Of a DNA stretch of 64,000 bases, positions 39,087 through 48,867 are shown in pieces; position 1 is the stretch's first letter, and every line of letters starts with the position of its first letter. The stretch is taken from assembly GCA_019054805.1 (NCBI GenBank), contig JAHQIY010000007.1:3229501-3293500 (forward strand), given 5' to 3'. Source of the stretch: Brachionus manjavacas. Taxonomy: Eukaryota > Rotifera > Eurotatoria > Ploima > Brachionidae. The translations under genes were made by a program, and so were the position numbers. The notes under the pieces are model-generated. The model had not been told where the DNA came from and made no database searches. It was given only the letters and a program-made list of their open reading frames with translations.

Positions 39087-39729
39087 TTTGTTTCAAAAGT
39101 TTTTCTTTGTTTTGATTTAAATCTACGTATAAAAAACTTAAATTTTCAGCACAAAATGAAATTATTCCAAATATATATTTTTATTATATAAAATTCAGTT
39201 GACTAGCTTTAATCCATACTATTTAGCTTTAGGACCAAAATTTATACTGCCTCAGTCCTTTCTAAAAACTGATTTAAATATTAATACTATTTTTCTAATA
39301 AAAACCAAAATCCAAAAAAATCGTCTTGAAAAAAAGTTAAAAAAATGTTTAATGCAGCTGAATGTAATAGTGCTGGGGAATAATTAAATGGTCAGAAATC
39401 CATTCGTAAATGATCTGTTACCTAAACTTGATAGTTGACCATGGACTGTTCAATTCCAGAGGCAAATTGAAGTTCATGATTAAATACAAATTTCAAATCA
39501 AATTTTTAGTTTTTAATTTAAAAAAAAAAGAATTTTATCAATTTTTTAATAATAAATGACCAAACTTTATTAAATATGATTTTTTTAATCTTTAGTTAAA
39601 AAGAAAATTAAATTAAATTTTATCTGAATTTATCTGCAATTCTTAATCAATATTTTAAATACAAAATTTAACTTTGTTTCGTTGTAATATATTTTAATTA
39701 ATAAAATATCATATAAAACCATAATTTGT

Positions 39730-40506
39730 AGGCTTATATTATACTCAGTACCTAATTATTTTTTATCAAGTACCAAAAAATAATTTAGAAGTAACAACTA
39801 TGTTCTTGCCATGCCTAATAAGTTTTAGTCTTACCTATTTAAATGTAAATTTTCTAGAACCAAAAAAATATTTAGTTTTATTAAAAAAAAAATGTAATTT
39901 TTGACGTTTTATAAAATTTTATTAAATATTAAAAAAGAAATAGTAAGATTATTAACGAAAATATAAGAAAAAAATTAAATATTTTTAGTCAATCGAGTTG
40001 ATCTTTTAACAATAAAATTTTTATTTTCACCTTTTTTGCTCTTTGTCTTTGGTTGTGATACTTCTTGTGGTGGTGGTGGTTATTCTAATGAATCTAATAG
40101 TTGTTTTGATGATGTAAATGGTTGTATAGACAATGTTAATGGTTTTACTATCACTTGAAGCATAGGACAGTGCACCGTTGTCTATTATTAACTTAATAAT
40201 TTTTGGATAATAGTATTTGAATGCTCCTTTAATTCCCATTTATTAATTAGGCATTTTTCTATTCATTAATTTTATCATGAGGTACTTCATAAATTATTTC
40301 TAATTGAATTAATTTTTGGTACTAACTAAAATAGTTGTCCCTAATTAGGTACAAAAAAAGTAGTATTATTAAATTATTTTTGTTACTCGTAAAACATATT
40401 AGGAACTAATTTTTTTTTGCTTTTGAATTAAATTTTATTTGGTGCTACAAAAAATATAATTAAGTACTTTATAGAATATTTTAGGTACTGAGTAAAATAT
40501 AAGCCT
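39730..40506. mobile_element. 777-bp element with 26-bp terminal inverted repeats
   Basis: The ends 39730-39755 (AGGCTTATATTATACTCAGT...) and 40481-40506 are reverse complements with one mismatch. Further copies of GGTAC-containing motifs occur just inside both ends as subterminal repeats. The interior has no transposase-like frame; an open frame at 40027-40239 (minus) consists of a simple-repeat-like stretch. This is the structure of a non-autonomous DNA transposon. I could not identify a clean target duplication, so the superfamily is open. Confidence 0.6.
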
Positions 40507-40779
40507 TAATGTAGATTTTTAATTTGTCTTTAAAGTATTCAAATGAAATTTCTAAAAGAATCAATTAAAAATCATTTGATCATGATCATGAAATTCAAGT
40601 TGCCGTTCTCAATCCGAGTTTCATGATGATCTGTAATGAGCTTTACAAATCTAATAATTGTCCCTATTCTATCCTAGTGGATAATGGAAAATTACTATAA
40701 AAATTTTTGAAATTAAAACTAATATAAAAATTGATTTGAATTTAAAAAAAAATAAATATTAACAATTGAGACGAAATTT

Positions 40780-41400
40780 TTTTTGGAGGAAATAAGTCTA
40801 TTTGATACGAGCACTTTAAAGATGTTCTAAATAGACCAGAATCTAAGAAGAACATGCATTCTGAACCCGCTAGTATTAATATCGAAGTACCAGGCAAAAA
40901 GAAAGAATAGGCTGAGGAGAGAACTTGAAGAACAGAAAAAGCCTCGGGTACTGATGAGAGAAATTTTAAAGCTGACTTATAGTAGAAATATCGCATAGTC
41001 TTTAAAGGAAAATATGGTGTCAAGAAGTCATATCAAAAGCTTATCGGATTAGCTTCTGAAGAAAGGAGACAATATGATCTGTGAAAATTGGAATGCTACC
41101 ATTATCAAGAAATGTGTATTGTTGTATAAATCTGAATAAAATCAGAGTAGCATTGGATGGGTTCCTTAGAGAAGAGCAAATAGGGTTTAGCAGATGATGC
41201 ATAGACCAGATATTTGCTCTTCAAAGCATCAAAGAACAAAGTCTGGAATGGAATAGTCTGTTATTTGTAAACTTCATTAACTTTTAGATAGCCTTTGATA
41301 GCATACAACCTTGTGAGCCATATTAAGATCTTATCGTCTACTACAGGACAGCGAAATCGGTGGCACACAAATCGAGTGTGATATAAGCTAATATATCGCA
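40780..41400 (+). pseudogene. LINE reverse transcriptase relic
   Basis: Plus-strand frames, broken by stops and frameshifts, read in order EHFKDVLNRPESKKNMHSEP, LLKKGDNMICENWNATIIKK, an IRVALDGFLREEQIGFSR-like segment, CIDQIFALQSIKEQSLEWN and LFVNFINF..AFDSI. These correspond to the N-terminal part of a non-LTR reverse transcriptase up to the first catalytic aspartate region (AFDSI). The rest of the enzyme is missing. Orientation is opposite to the LINE copies at 32398 and 44487. Confidence 0.8.
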
Positions 41401-41509
41401 TATATATCTTTTTTGTCTATCTTTTATGTTTAGAAGGTGTTTTCTGGTCGAGTTTTTAAATAGCTAGATGTAGAGTCTTTTCTAATCTATCTAAAAATGT
41501 AATTTTTAT

Positions 41510-42022
41510 GCCTAAAAGTTAGATTCCGAGATCTACCAGAACGGCTTCGATCAGACACAGAACCAGTATCTGAATATCGTTTTTCAGTTGAAGAGACATT
41601 TAAACCTAACAGCTTGGGTATCTCATTTTGCTTTTTATCTACACTTTTTAGCAGACCCACGATCTAACATTACACATTAGTGGGCTAGACACATTTTTTT
41701 ACCAATTTTTTGGCAAAATAAAGACTTTTTGGTAATGTTATTTTGAAAGGACATGATGATCTGGAGAGTATTTAAAAAAAGCAGTTTAAGAGCACAATTT
41801 ACTCAAAATTAGAAGATATGTAAGAACTAATCTTAAAGGCATAAAAAAAATTTTTTAAAAATTTTAATCTTGGGTTATTCGAATTTTTAAACTTTTAAAC
41901 CGACTTTTGTTTTTTTATTTTTATAGGAAGTTCTTATGCACTCAATTTTTGGTCAAATTCAATAAATAAACAGTTTTAGATAAATAAAATAATTAATTTC
42001 TAAATTTTTGCAACATACTGTA
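41510..42022 (-). mobile_element. Tc1/mariner fragment: HTH region and one terminus
   Basis: On the minus strand 41640-41510 reads KKQNEIPKLLGLNVSSTEKR followed by YSDTGSVSDRSRSGRSR, the helix-turn-helix and GRPR-type linker of Tc1-like transposases. At 42002-42022 the minus strand reads TACAGTATGTTGCAAAAA, like a Tc1/mariner terminal repeat next to a TA target. The catalytic domain is not recognisable, and the opposite terminus was not found. The copy is a degraded fragment. Confidence 0.6.
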
Positions 42023-42228
42023 TAATCATCGATTAAAAAACAATATTCATTTATTTTATTTTTTTAAAAAAATTTTTTGGTCAACGACTAAAGACCTACG
42101 ATTTAGCTCACGGACTAAAGTTGATTTTAAATTATTAAATAAAATAAAATAACTCCATTTACATATAATTTATTCAAAGTTTTTTTATTTAATAAAAGCT
42201 TTAATAATTGCTTAACGATAACTGAAAT

Positions 42229-42492
42229 CTACCATAAATTAGCACTAGCACCACAGTTAAAATTTAAAGGAGTATTGGTCCAATTGTTCCAAGTGAGTGG
42301 AGAACTAACTAATGAAGCAGAATTCAATTGATTGGTATTTAGATGATTCCAGTTAAGTGGAGCACCGGAAAGTGGAGAGCTATTCCAATGATTCCATGTA
42401 AGTGGAGAAGAAGAATATGGAGCGGTATTCCAATGGTTCCAGCTTAGCGGAGCAGAAGCTAAAGGAGCAGTATATGGTAATCCACAAGACAT
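42229..42492 (-). CDS. Small 15-residue-repeat protein, left member of the palindromic pair
   Basis: An 87-residue frame without introns. After an MSCGLPYTAPLA head come four units of about 15 residues with consensus [SG][AS]PLxWNHWN[ST]xPxx; the fourth is irregular (SASLVSSPLTWNNWTN). The end is NCGASANLW. There is no hydrophobic signal or membrane segment; one Cys sits near each end. The protein is extremely rich in Trp, Asn, Pro and Ser. I do not recognise the family. The first 55 codons and the 5' flank are nearly identical to the inverted copy at 42854-43147; relative to that copy it lacks about ten residues in the fourth repeat. Low substitution within open frames supports a real gene, but expression is unproven. 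Confidence 0.65.
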   Translation of the reverse strand: MSCGLPYTAPLASAPLSWNHWNTAPYSSSPLTWNHWNSSPLSGAPLNWNHLNTNQLNSASLVSSPLTWNNWTNTPLNFNCGASANLW

Positions 42493-42580
42493 TTTTTTAA
42501 ATTGTAATAATAAAATTAAAAATTTACTTTTGATTATTTAGTGATATTTATTAGAAAAAATCTAGTAATATTTATAACCA
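42324..42580. repeat. Left arm of a 257-bp inverted repeat
   Basis: Reverse complement of 42766-43022 with four differences by my reading. It contains the TATA-like element, 5' UTR and the first ~55 codons of the left gene. Homology ends abruptly at 42580, while inside the genes it fades gradually. Confidence 0.85.
42569..42576 (-). promoter_or_regulatory. TATA box of the left repeat-protein gene
   Basis: TATAAATA on the minus strand, 84 bp upstream of the start codon, at the very edge of the inverted repeat. An identical element sits at the mirror position upstream of the right gene. Confidence 0.5.
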
Positions 42581-42769
42581 TTTTATTGATTATTCGAACG
42601 ATATTTTAATATTGTGTATATAATGCATGATTGAATGAAAATAATTAATATTGATTAAGTTCAAATAGATCAAATTGTCTTCTCGGATGAATTTTAATTA
42701 AAATTTTTTAAAAGCATTTTTTACTTAAACAAAAATGACTTTTAAAATATTCTAATGGAACGAAGTGGT
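42577..42769. promoter_or_regulatory. Shared spacer between divergent promoters
   Basis: The unique ~190 bp between the two TATA boxes are not part of the inverted repeat and must hold any upstream control for both genes. A 16-bp perfect palindrome AATTTTAATTAAAATT lies at 42690-42705, a possible site for a dimeric (for example homeodomain-type) factor. No binding factor can be named. Confidence 0.35.
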
Positions 42770-43022
42770 TATAAATATTACTAGATTTTTTCTAATAAAT
42801 ATCACTAAATAATCAAAAGTAAATTTTTAATTTTATTATTACAATTTAAAAAAATGACTTGTGGATTACCATATACTGCTCCTTTAGCTTCTGCTCCGCT
42901 AAGCTGGAACCATTGGAATACCGCTCCATATTCCTCTTCTCCACTTACATGGAATCATTGGAATAGCTCTCCACTTTCCGGTGCTCCACTTAACTGGAAT
43001 CATCTAAATAACAACCAATTGA
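42766..43022. repeat. Right arm of the 257-bp inverted repeat
   Basis: Partner of 42324-42580, separated by a 185-bp spacer. The arms include promoter, 5' UTR and coding start, so this is a duplicated gene in head-to-head orientation rather than a transposon terminus. Confidence 0.85.
42770..42777 (+). promoter_or_regulatory. TATA box of the right repeat-protein gene
   Basis: TATAAATA exactly 84 bp upstream of the ATG at 42854, the same distance as in the left gene. Confidence 0.5.
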
Positions 43023-43147
43023 CTGCTGCTCCACTAAACTGGAACCATTTGAGTGCTTCTCCATTAGCTAACTCTCCACTGCCTTGGAACAATTGGAATA
43101 ATGTTTCCTCAAATTTGGGCTGTGCTGGTAGTTCTGCTTTATGGTAG
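42854..43147 (+). CDS. Small 15-residue-repeat protein, right member of the palindromic pair
   Basis: An intronless 97-residue frame: head MTCGLPYTAPLA, five 15-residue units (SAPLSWNHWNTAPYS, SSPLTWNHWNSSPLS, GAPLNWNHLNNNQLT, AAPLNWNHLSASPLA, NSPLPWNNWNNVSSN) and tail LGCAGSSALW. Both this and the left protein end in LW before a TAG. The regular PLxWNH spacing suggests a repetitive beta structure with stacked Trp and exposed His/Asn. Absence of a signal peptide argues for a cytoplasmic or unconventionally released product. No known family comes to mind. It could be structural, adhesive or protective; that is speculation. A TATA box lies 84 bp upstream. Confidence 0.7.
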   Translation: MTCGLPYTAPLASAPLSWNHWNTAPYSSSPLTWNHWNSSPLSGAPLNWNHLNNNQLTAAPLNWNHLSASPLANSPLPWNNWNNVSSNLGCAGSSALW

Positions 43148-43773
43148 ATTGCTTTCAAAAGCAGGATTTTTTCCCGTACTTTTTTATTATTTTAAATAAA
43201 AGGCCTTTTATTATTTGAAATTTTAGTTGAAATTTATTGTATCTTATTTATTCGAAAAAAAATAAGAATAAAAAATGTTTAATTTATTTTGATCCTAAGT
43301 TTAATTCATTTTAAACATCAAAATTTAAAGAATTAAAAATATAAATAATATATTTAAAGATAGCCAATTCATTTAGTCTTTGATCTATGATCATGTTTTT
43401 TCTTCAATTTTTTGATAAATTTTTTTAATCGTTTAAAAATTTTTGCTTATTCAATCGATCAGTTTAGCAGATGGATTTTAAATTTATTTTAAAACTTTAA
43501 GATAGTCTTAGAAAGTATTAGAATCCTTTAAAGTTTTTTCAAAATTAATATAATTGACGAATGCTTTCGAAACTGATTTACTGTTTAAAAAAAACATACA
43601 AAACCTTAGTAAAATTTATCAAGATTCAATCAAAAAATAAAATTTTAAAAGCTAGTCATTTTGATTATTTTAACTAGCAATTACTAATTAAAAATCAAAA
43701 ATGATATAGAAATTTTATTTTTAATGATATATCCGAATTTTAAAAAAACTTTATTAAAAAGAATATATTTTAG
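43148..43773. other. Intergenic
   Basis: AT-rich spacer between the right repeat-protein gene and the 3' end of the WD40 gene. AATAAA-like hexamers soon after 43190 may end the repeat-protein transcript. Nothing else is seen. Confidence 0.4.
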
Positions 43774-46700
43774 TTAGGCTATAAATTCATCATGGTAGTT
43801 TGAAACGTCAACAGATCCTTGATTTTTTAAAGCTAATTTCATTTGATCCCAAACCCACGAGTCAAATTTAGAATTTTCAGCTTTTTGCTTTTTTTTTCTT
43901 AGCAAATTTTGCTTTCTATAAGATTTCCAAATTTTAATAGTCTTATCCCATGAAACACTTACGATATGATTTCTTTCTGGAATAAAACAAACGTCTCTTT
44001 AATAAAAAAGATAAATAAAAAATAATTTTTTTACTAAATAAAACCTTATTGAGTCAAAGTGCCCTGTATTTGTTTGCACTAAATGATATTCGGACATCTC
44101 GTATATTTTTATTAAATCATGAACAGCAACAATCAAAACTTCTTCAACAAAATCGACACAAATGCTGTTCACAGTACCGCCACAATTTATTATATGAATT
44201 TGTTCACAATTATCGGACTAAAAATAAAAATAAATTAAATAAAGCCAATTAGTAAGAACCTCAGATTGATACTGTCCTTCATTTAAAATGGACAGATAAG
44301 GATTTGAATTCAGACATTTTTAAAGCAACGAAGAAGAGAAAAGAGAATATGGAGTATTGAATGTCTATTTGAAAAATTAATCATTTTATAGAAAAGTTTA
44401 ATGAAGAAAAGATTTTGGTTTTTTAAAGTGAACAAACCAAAAAAGTAAATAAAGAATGATTTTGGAAATGGAGTGAAACACCATTTAATAATAATAATAA
44501 TAATAATGATAATTGCTACGCTTATGCGTGAAGTCTGGATTAATCAGACTGTAAGCAATATTAGTCACTCAATATGTTATCTAGTTTGTTTTTGAATAAG
44601 TCAATTGTTTTCGATTCGATTACCACATTTGTCAGTTTGTTCCAATCGCTAACAACTCTGTTAGCAAAAAAAATATACCTCGGTAAACAATTTTTTGTGA
44701 GTTCTCTTCTTAGTTTGTATCGATTACCTCTTGTATTATATGTACTTACACTTACCAAATGTTCGCTATACCAACTTATCTCGTCAAGTCCATTCATGAT
44801 TTTGTACATTTGTATTAGATCTCCGCGCCTCCTTCTTGTCGAAAGTGTTGTAAGATTCAGTTTTTTGAGTCTTTCTGAATAACTTAGCTCACTAAATCCA
44901 TTTATTTTTCGTGTAGCTCTTCTCTGTACTCTCTCAAGTGTATCAATATCTTTTTTCAGGTATGGATTCCAAACTGATACTGCATATTCGAGATGAGGCC
45001 GCACTAGACTTGTGTACATTTTTTTTATAATATTTGAATCATGGTTACTGAAACCATTTAATACTTGCCCGAGAATTCTGTTTGCTCTTGCTGATGAAGC
45101 ACATATTTGCTTACAAAGTTTAATGAAGAAAAGATTTTGGTTTTTTAAAGTGAACAAACCAAAAAAGTAAATATAGAATGATTTTGGAAATGGAGTGAAA
45201 CACCATTTCTAGCATATTCACTTCTACAATGAATTTTTGGCAACTATAAAAGACAGATAATACAATCTAGAAAAAGTTCAGATTCTACCAGCTTAAAGAA
45301 ATGTTAAAAAACTTGATTTAAAGAGAATTTATGTCTAAAGAGAGATATTAAATAGATAAAAAAAACACAATGAACCTAAGAAGATCACATCATAAGTGAC
45401 TTGTCCGTGAAATAAATCATAGAGATTCGTCAAGATATAATTTTTTTAACAAACTATTTGACAATGAATCGGAACAGTTTTACAGACACAAAATGCATTG
45501 AATGTAAAAGCAATCAGCAGTTTTAAAGCAATTGACAAAACTTGAGGTCTTAAGAATTTTAACAAGCAAAAAATATCAAAGCTATGTTTAATGCAAAGCT
45601 TTGTCATTCTGTGTGCTGATAAAGATAGAAAAATCTTTTAATTTACCCATATTCTGACTGTTCCATCTTCCCCTCCAGTTACCCATAACAATTTGCTTTC
45701 AATCCATTTAATGCAATTCACTTCGCTAAAATGTCCCTGTAAAGTGTTCAGCAAGACCATTTCGGATCCGTATGTGGCAAATTTTCTAACATAGCACATA
45801 GAGTCGGTGCTAGCATAAGCAAAGCAATTCATTTTAGGACAATAGCACATATCCAAAATATTTCCATCACTAGCAAGTTCAACTTCCTCGAAATTATTTA
45901 CACTTTTGTTTCGGAAAAGATCAAATAGGCGTAACTTGTCCAAGTCCCATATGCACACTCTTCTGTCCCAGCCTGCACTCAGCAAAAATCTATTTGGGTA
46001 TAAATCAGGGCGGTCTACGACTACCAAAGATGTGACACAACTTGTGTGTTCGCTCAAAATTTTTTTCAACACATAACCCGCAACACGATTGGTGACAGAA
46101 TCACCATCTTCTGTCTTTGCTTCCTCAGTGAAATCAAAATTAGTTGCATCAAATTCTTCATTGTTTATGCTATCCACACTCTTCAAATATTCTTTATAAT
46201 ATTTAAAATTTTTTTCCTCAGTTTTGGCACTTTCGTCCGTAAATTTCATATTTTTTAAAATTTTCACTGCTTCCTCGTCAAAACAATAGACATAGATGGA
46301 CGCGTCCTCACAAGCCGTCAAAATATAGTCAAGAGTCTCTACATAAAGAAGCTTCAAAACTACATTTGTTTTTTTTATATTTGCATATAAATCTGTTTGT
46401 TGTTTATTTGAATAAAAACTTAAATTTGATTCATTATTATTATCACTTTTTGGAGTATTTTGCTTAGCTTGGCCTTGAATCCGGGATGATTCTTTGGCAA
46501 CCATTTCACTTTTTAGCAAATTTTCACTCAAATAAACCAATTGATTTGATTGCTTTTGTTCCCATTTGGAAACTTGACCATTCGTGTCACCAGTAAATAT
46601 TAAAATTGGCACTTTAGATGTAAAACACAAGCTGTCCAGAGTTTGCTTGCATTTGAGTGATGTTAGACACCCACTTGGGTTATATCGATACACTATCAAT

Positions 46701-47677
46701 TGTCGTCTGCTGGTACTGGCCAACATTATGTTGTAGTCATTTAAATACTTTAAAAGCTGTAAATTGTGGTGGCCTTTGGTCTCTTTGACAAATGTGTCAA
46801 TAAAGTCCGTGACATCTTCGCCTGATTTAGGATCAAATATAAAAGCGTTGCTGGTCCCTGCAACACAGCAGAGAGTCTTGTTTTTGGGAACATAACAAAG
46901 ACCAGTGATACCGGTGACAAAACCCTCAAATTTGTGCACAATTTTTCCTAATAAAATAGATTTAATTTTTTTTTTTTTTTAATTCTAAAATATACCATCT
47001 CCTGTCCACACTTTTATTGTCTTATCAAAACTTCCAGTGAATACCCATACGGTGTTTTCTATCGAGTCCTTTTCGACAGAAAGACACGAAATACCAGCGT
47101 CATGTGCTTTTGGATTTTTGAAAATTTTCACTGCACTTTCTCTGCCTGTAAAATGGCAATCGTAAATAACCAGAGCCCCATCGTACCCAGTTGAATAAAT
47201 GCGGGAATCTAGAACCACTATGCACCTGACTATATCACTGTGTTCTTTTAGAATTGAACTTGGTTTCGGGTCAATATAGTGGGAAAAACCTTCTTTGGTA
47301 TCTTTTATTTTATGAAATTGAATGCCATTCGAAATGCCAAGAATAATTTCTTCCCGCTTGGTATTCAAATACATCGAATAGATCGGACTTCCGATAAATA
47401 CCCGGTCCATTATATTTCCACCAGCTCCAATCATGGAAATTAGAGAATCGTTTGATGAACACAATAAAAGTTTTGTCTTGGGCCAAAATAGGAATTGGGT
47501 AATCCAGCCTCTATGCTCGGTGTAGGTTTGAACCAAACTGCCAGTATCAACCTCAATTGATTTGACTGTGCCATCCTCAAAGCCTATGAATATTTCTCGC
47601 CTTGCCGGACTGCATCCCAGAGCGGTAATTGAGCGTGGATGAGTATCATGCGTAATATAATCTCTTTCCATTGACAT
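43774..47677 (-). CDS. WD40-repeat protein, four exons
   Basis: Exons 47677-46996, 46947-45647, 44217-44045 and 43996-43774 give 792 residues. Exon 2 appears to continue to a stop at 45638, but ATATGG|GTAAAT is a good splice donor there, and the next exons continue the same architecture in frame: GGEDGTVRIW|SDNCEQIHIINCGG, then GHFDSIRDVCFIPERN and VSVSWDKTIKIW. WD signatures are spread along the protein (FTGSFDKTIKVW near 212-224, SAGWDRRVCIWDL, GGEDGTVRIW near 652-661, SWDKTIKIW near 740). Two beta-propellers are likely, with an acidic low-complexity insert in the second. I recall similar long invertebrate WD proteins but cannot name an orthologue. It is presumably a scaffold for protein interactions. 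Intron 3 (44218-45646) contains a LINE insertion in the sense orientation. A 12-bp exon before the third exon is possible but not needed. Confidence 0.8.
44393..44486. repeat. 94-bp direct repeat, left copy (long target site duplication)
   Basis: Identical to 45115-45208 except for one base (AAATAAAG versus AAATATAG). The two copies directly bound the LINE fragment, one next to its (ATT)n tail, the other at its 5' truncation point, which is the arrangement of a target site duplication. Confidence 0.85.
44487..45114 (-). mobile_element. 5'-truncated LINE (non-LTR retrotransposon)
   Basis: The 628-bp insert encodes, on the minus strand, the C-terminal ~184 residues of a non-LTR reverse transcriptase (SSARANRILGQVLNGFSNHD, SLVRPHLEYAVSVWNPYLKK, ERVQRRATRKINGF, ending FKNKLDNILSD and stop). 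Its open frame runs on into the flanking duplication, which contributes the first 14 residues from 45157. The 3' UTR is short, with two small hairpins (AGTCTG/CAGACT and ACGC/GCGT) and a tail of ATT repeats, as in CR1/L2-like clades. The intact frame and near-identical flanks show a recent insertion. It sits within intron 3 of the WD40 gene. Confidence 0.88.
45115..45208. repeat. 94-bp direct repeat, right copy
   Basis: Right member of the duplication around the LINE. The pre-insertion sequence can be read by joining either copy to the opposite flank. In that joined form it resembles an older decayed reading frame rich in Lys, Asn and Trp, possibly a still older element. Confidence 0.85.
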
Positions 47678-48867
47678 TTTGAATTATTTAAAGTTTAAGT
47701 GTCATACTTAATAAAATTAAAATAAGCAAATAACAATTGTTTACAATATGTAAATTAGTATTTCTTTTTAAATTTTTAACTTTTTTATTTTTAAATAAGG
47801 ATAAGTGCGAAATTTTTTTTTCAAATCAAGCACACTATTTTCATTCGTCACATAGGTGATTGTAGTAATTTGAATTTCGTTTGAGAAAAAAATTGGATTT
47901 GTTTTTAATAGATTTTTATTTATTAGTAAAGCAATGCTATGGTTATGTAGGCTGCAGAATTTTTGTGTTCAGCCAACGTTTGGCATAATTTATTACCGAA
48001 CCAGCGTAAAAATCAAAATTTTGAAATTTCAACTTTTAAAGCTATTTCCTTGGTACCGGTTTTCATCACCATTTAACATTATTGTTTATGTATTTTATTT
48101 TTCAATTGAATAAAAAAAACTTTACAATTTAGAAAGCAAATAGGCGAAAATTCCAAATTGTTAATATTAATTTAGTTTATCAATAATTAATTTTTATGAT
48201 AGAAACTTATGAAAATTTGTTTTAATCAGTTTATTTTGTATAAAAAGTATATTTCTAACAAATCTAATTGAAAAAAAAACTAAACACTCAAAAAAATTTG
48301 TTTTACTTTAATCAAAAAAAAATTTAAAATTCTATAAATTAAAAATTGTCAAATTTTGTGTCTTTGAGTAAACAATTAATATTGTAAGTTAAGTAACTGA
48401 GTTGAAAGCGTTTTTATATACAATTTGGTTGAAAATTTAGTTCAAGTACTTGTTCTAAATTTAAATGTTGCTTTCTAGGTAAAAGTCGCTCAATCATTAA
48501 AGCTCTATCGAAAATCTTTTATGAATTTATTACAAAAATTCAAAAAATTTGAAATATAATTAATTCAAAAGTTATAATCACTGTTCTTTAGATAAAAAAT
48601 ATATTTCCTTACAGCTTAAAATAAAATTAATTGAAATGAGTTTAAATAAAAATTGATTCAAAAGATGAATTAATTCAATTAATTTCTTTTTCGGAGTAAT
48701 TGAAAACATAAATACTGAAAAATGAGTAATTGATGAAAATTTTACTAGATAAATCTCTTGAGAATCGGATAATTTAAAAAAAAAAATATTCTCAGTAAAT
48801 TATTAAAAAAAACTTTTATTCTTTTAAAAATAAATTTTATCTACATCAACAACAATACATTAATATA
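47678..48867. other. Intergenic between the WD40 and NOSIP genes
   Basis: About 1.2 kb of AT-rich sequence holding the WD40 gene's promoter and the NOSIP 3' flank. No gene, RNA or repeat is evident. Confidence 0.5.

Noticed and set aside
40027-40239. Minus-strand 70-codon open frame
   Set aside because: It is made of Thr/Ile runs from simple-repeat-like sequence inside a non-autonomous element.
44574-44882. Plus-strand open frame of 102 codons
   Set aside because: Antisense to the LINE reverse transcriptase frame, with no independent support.
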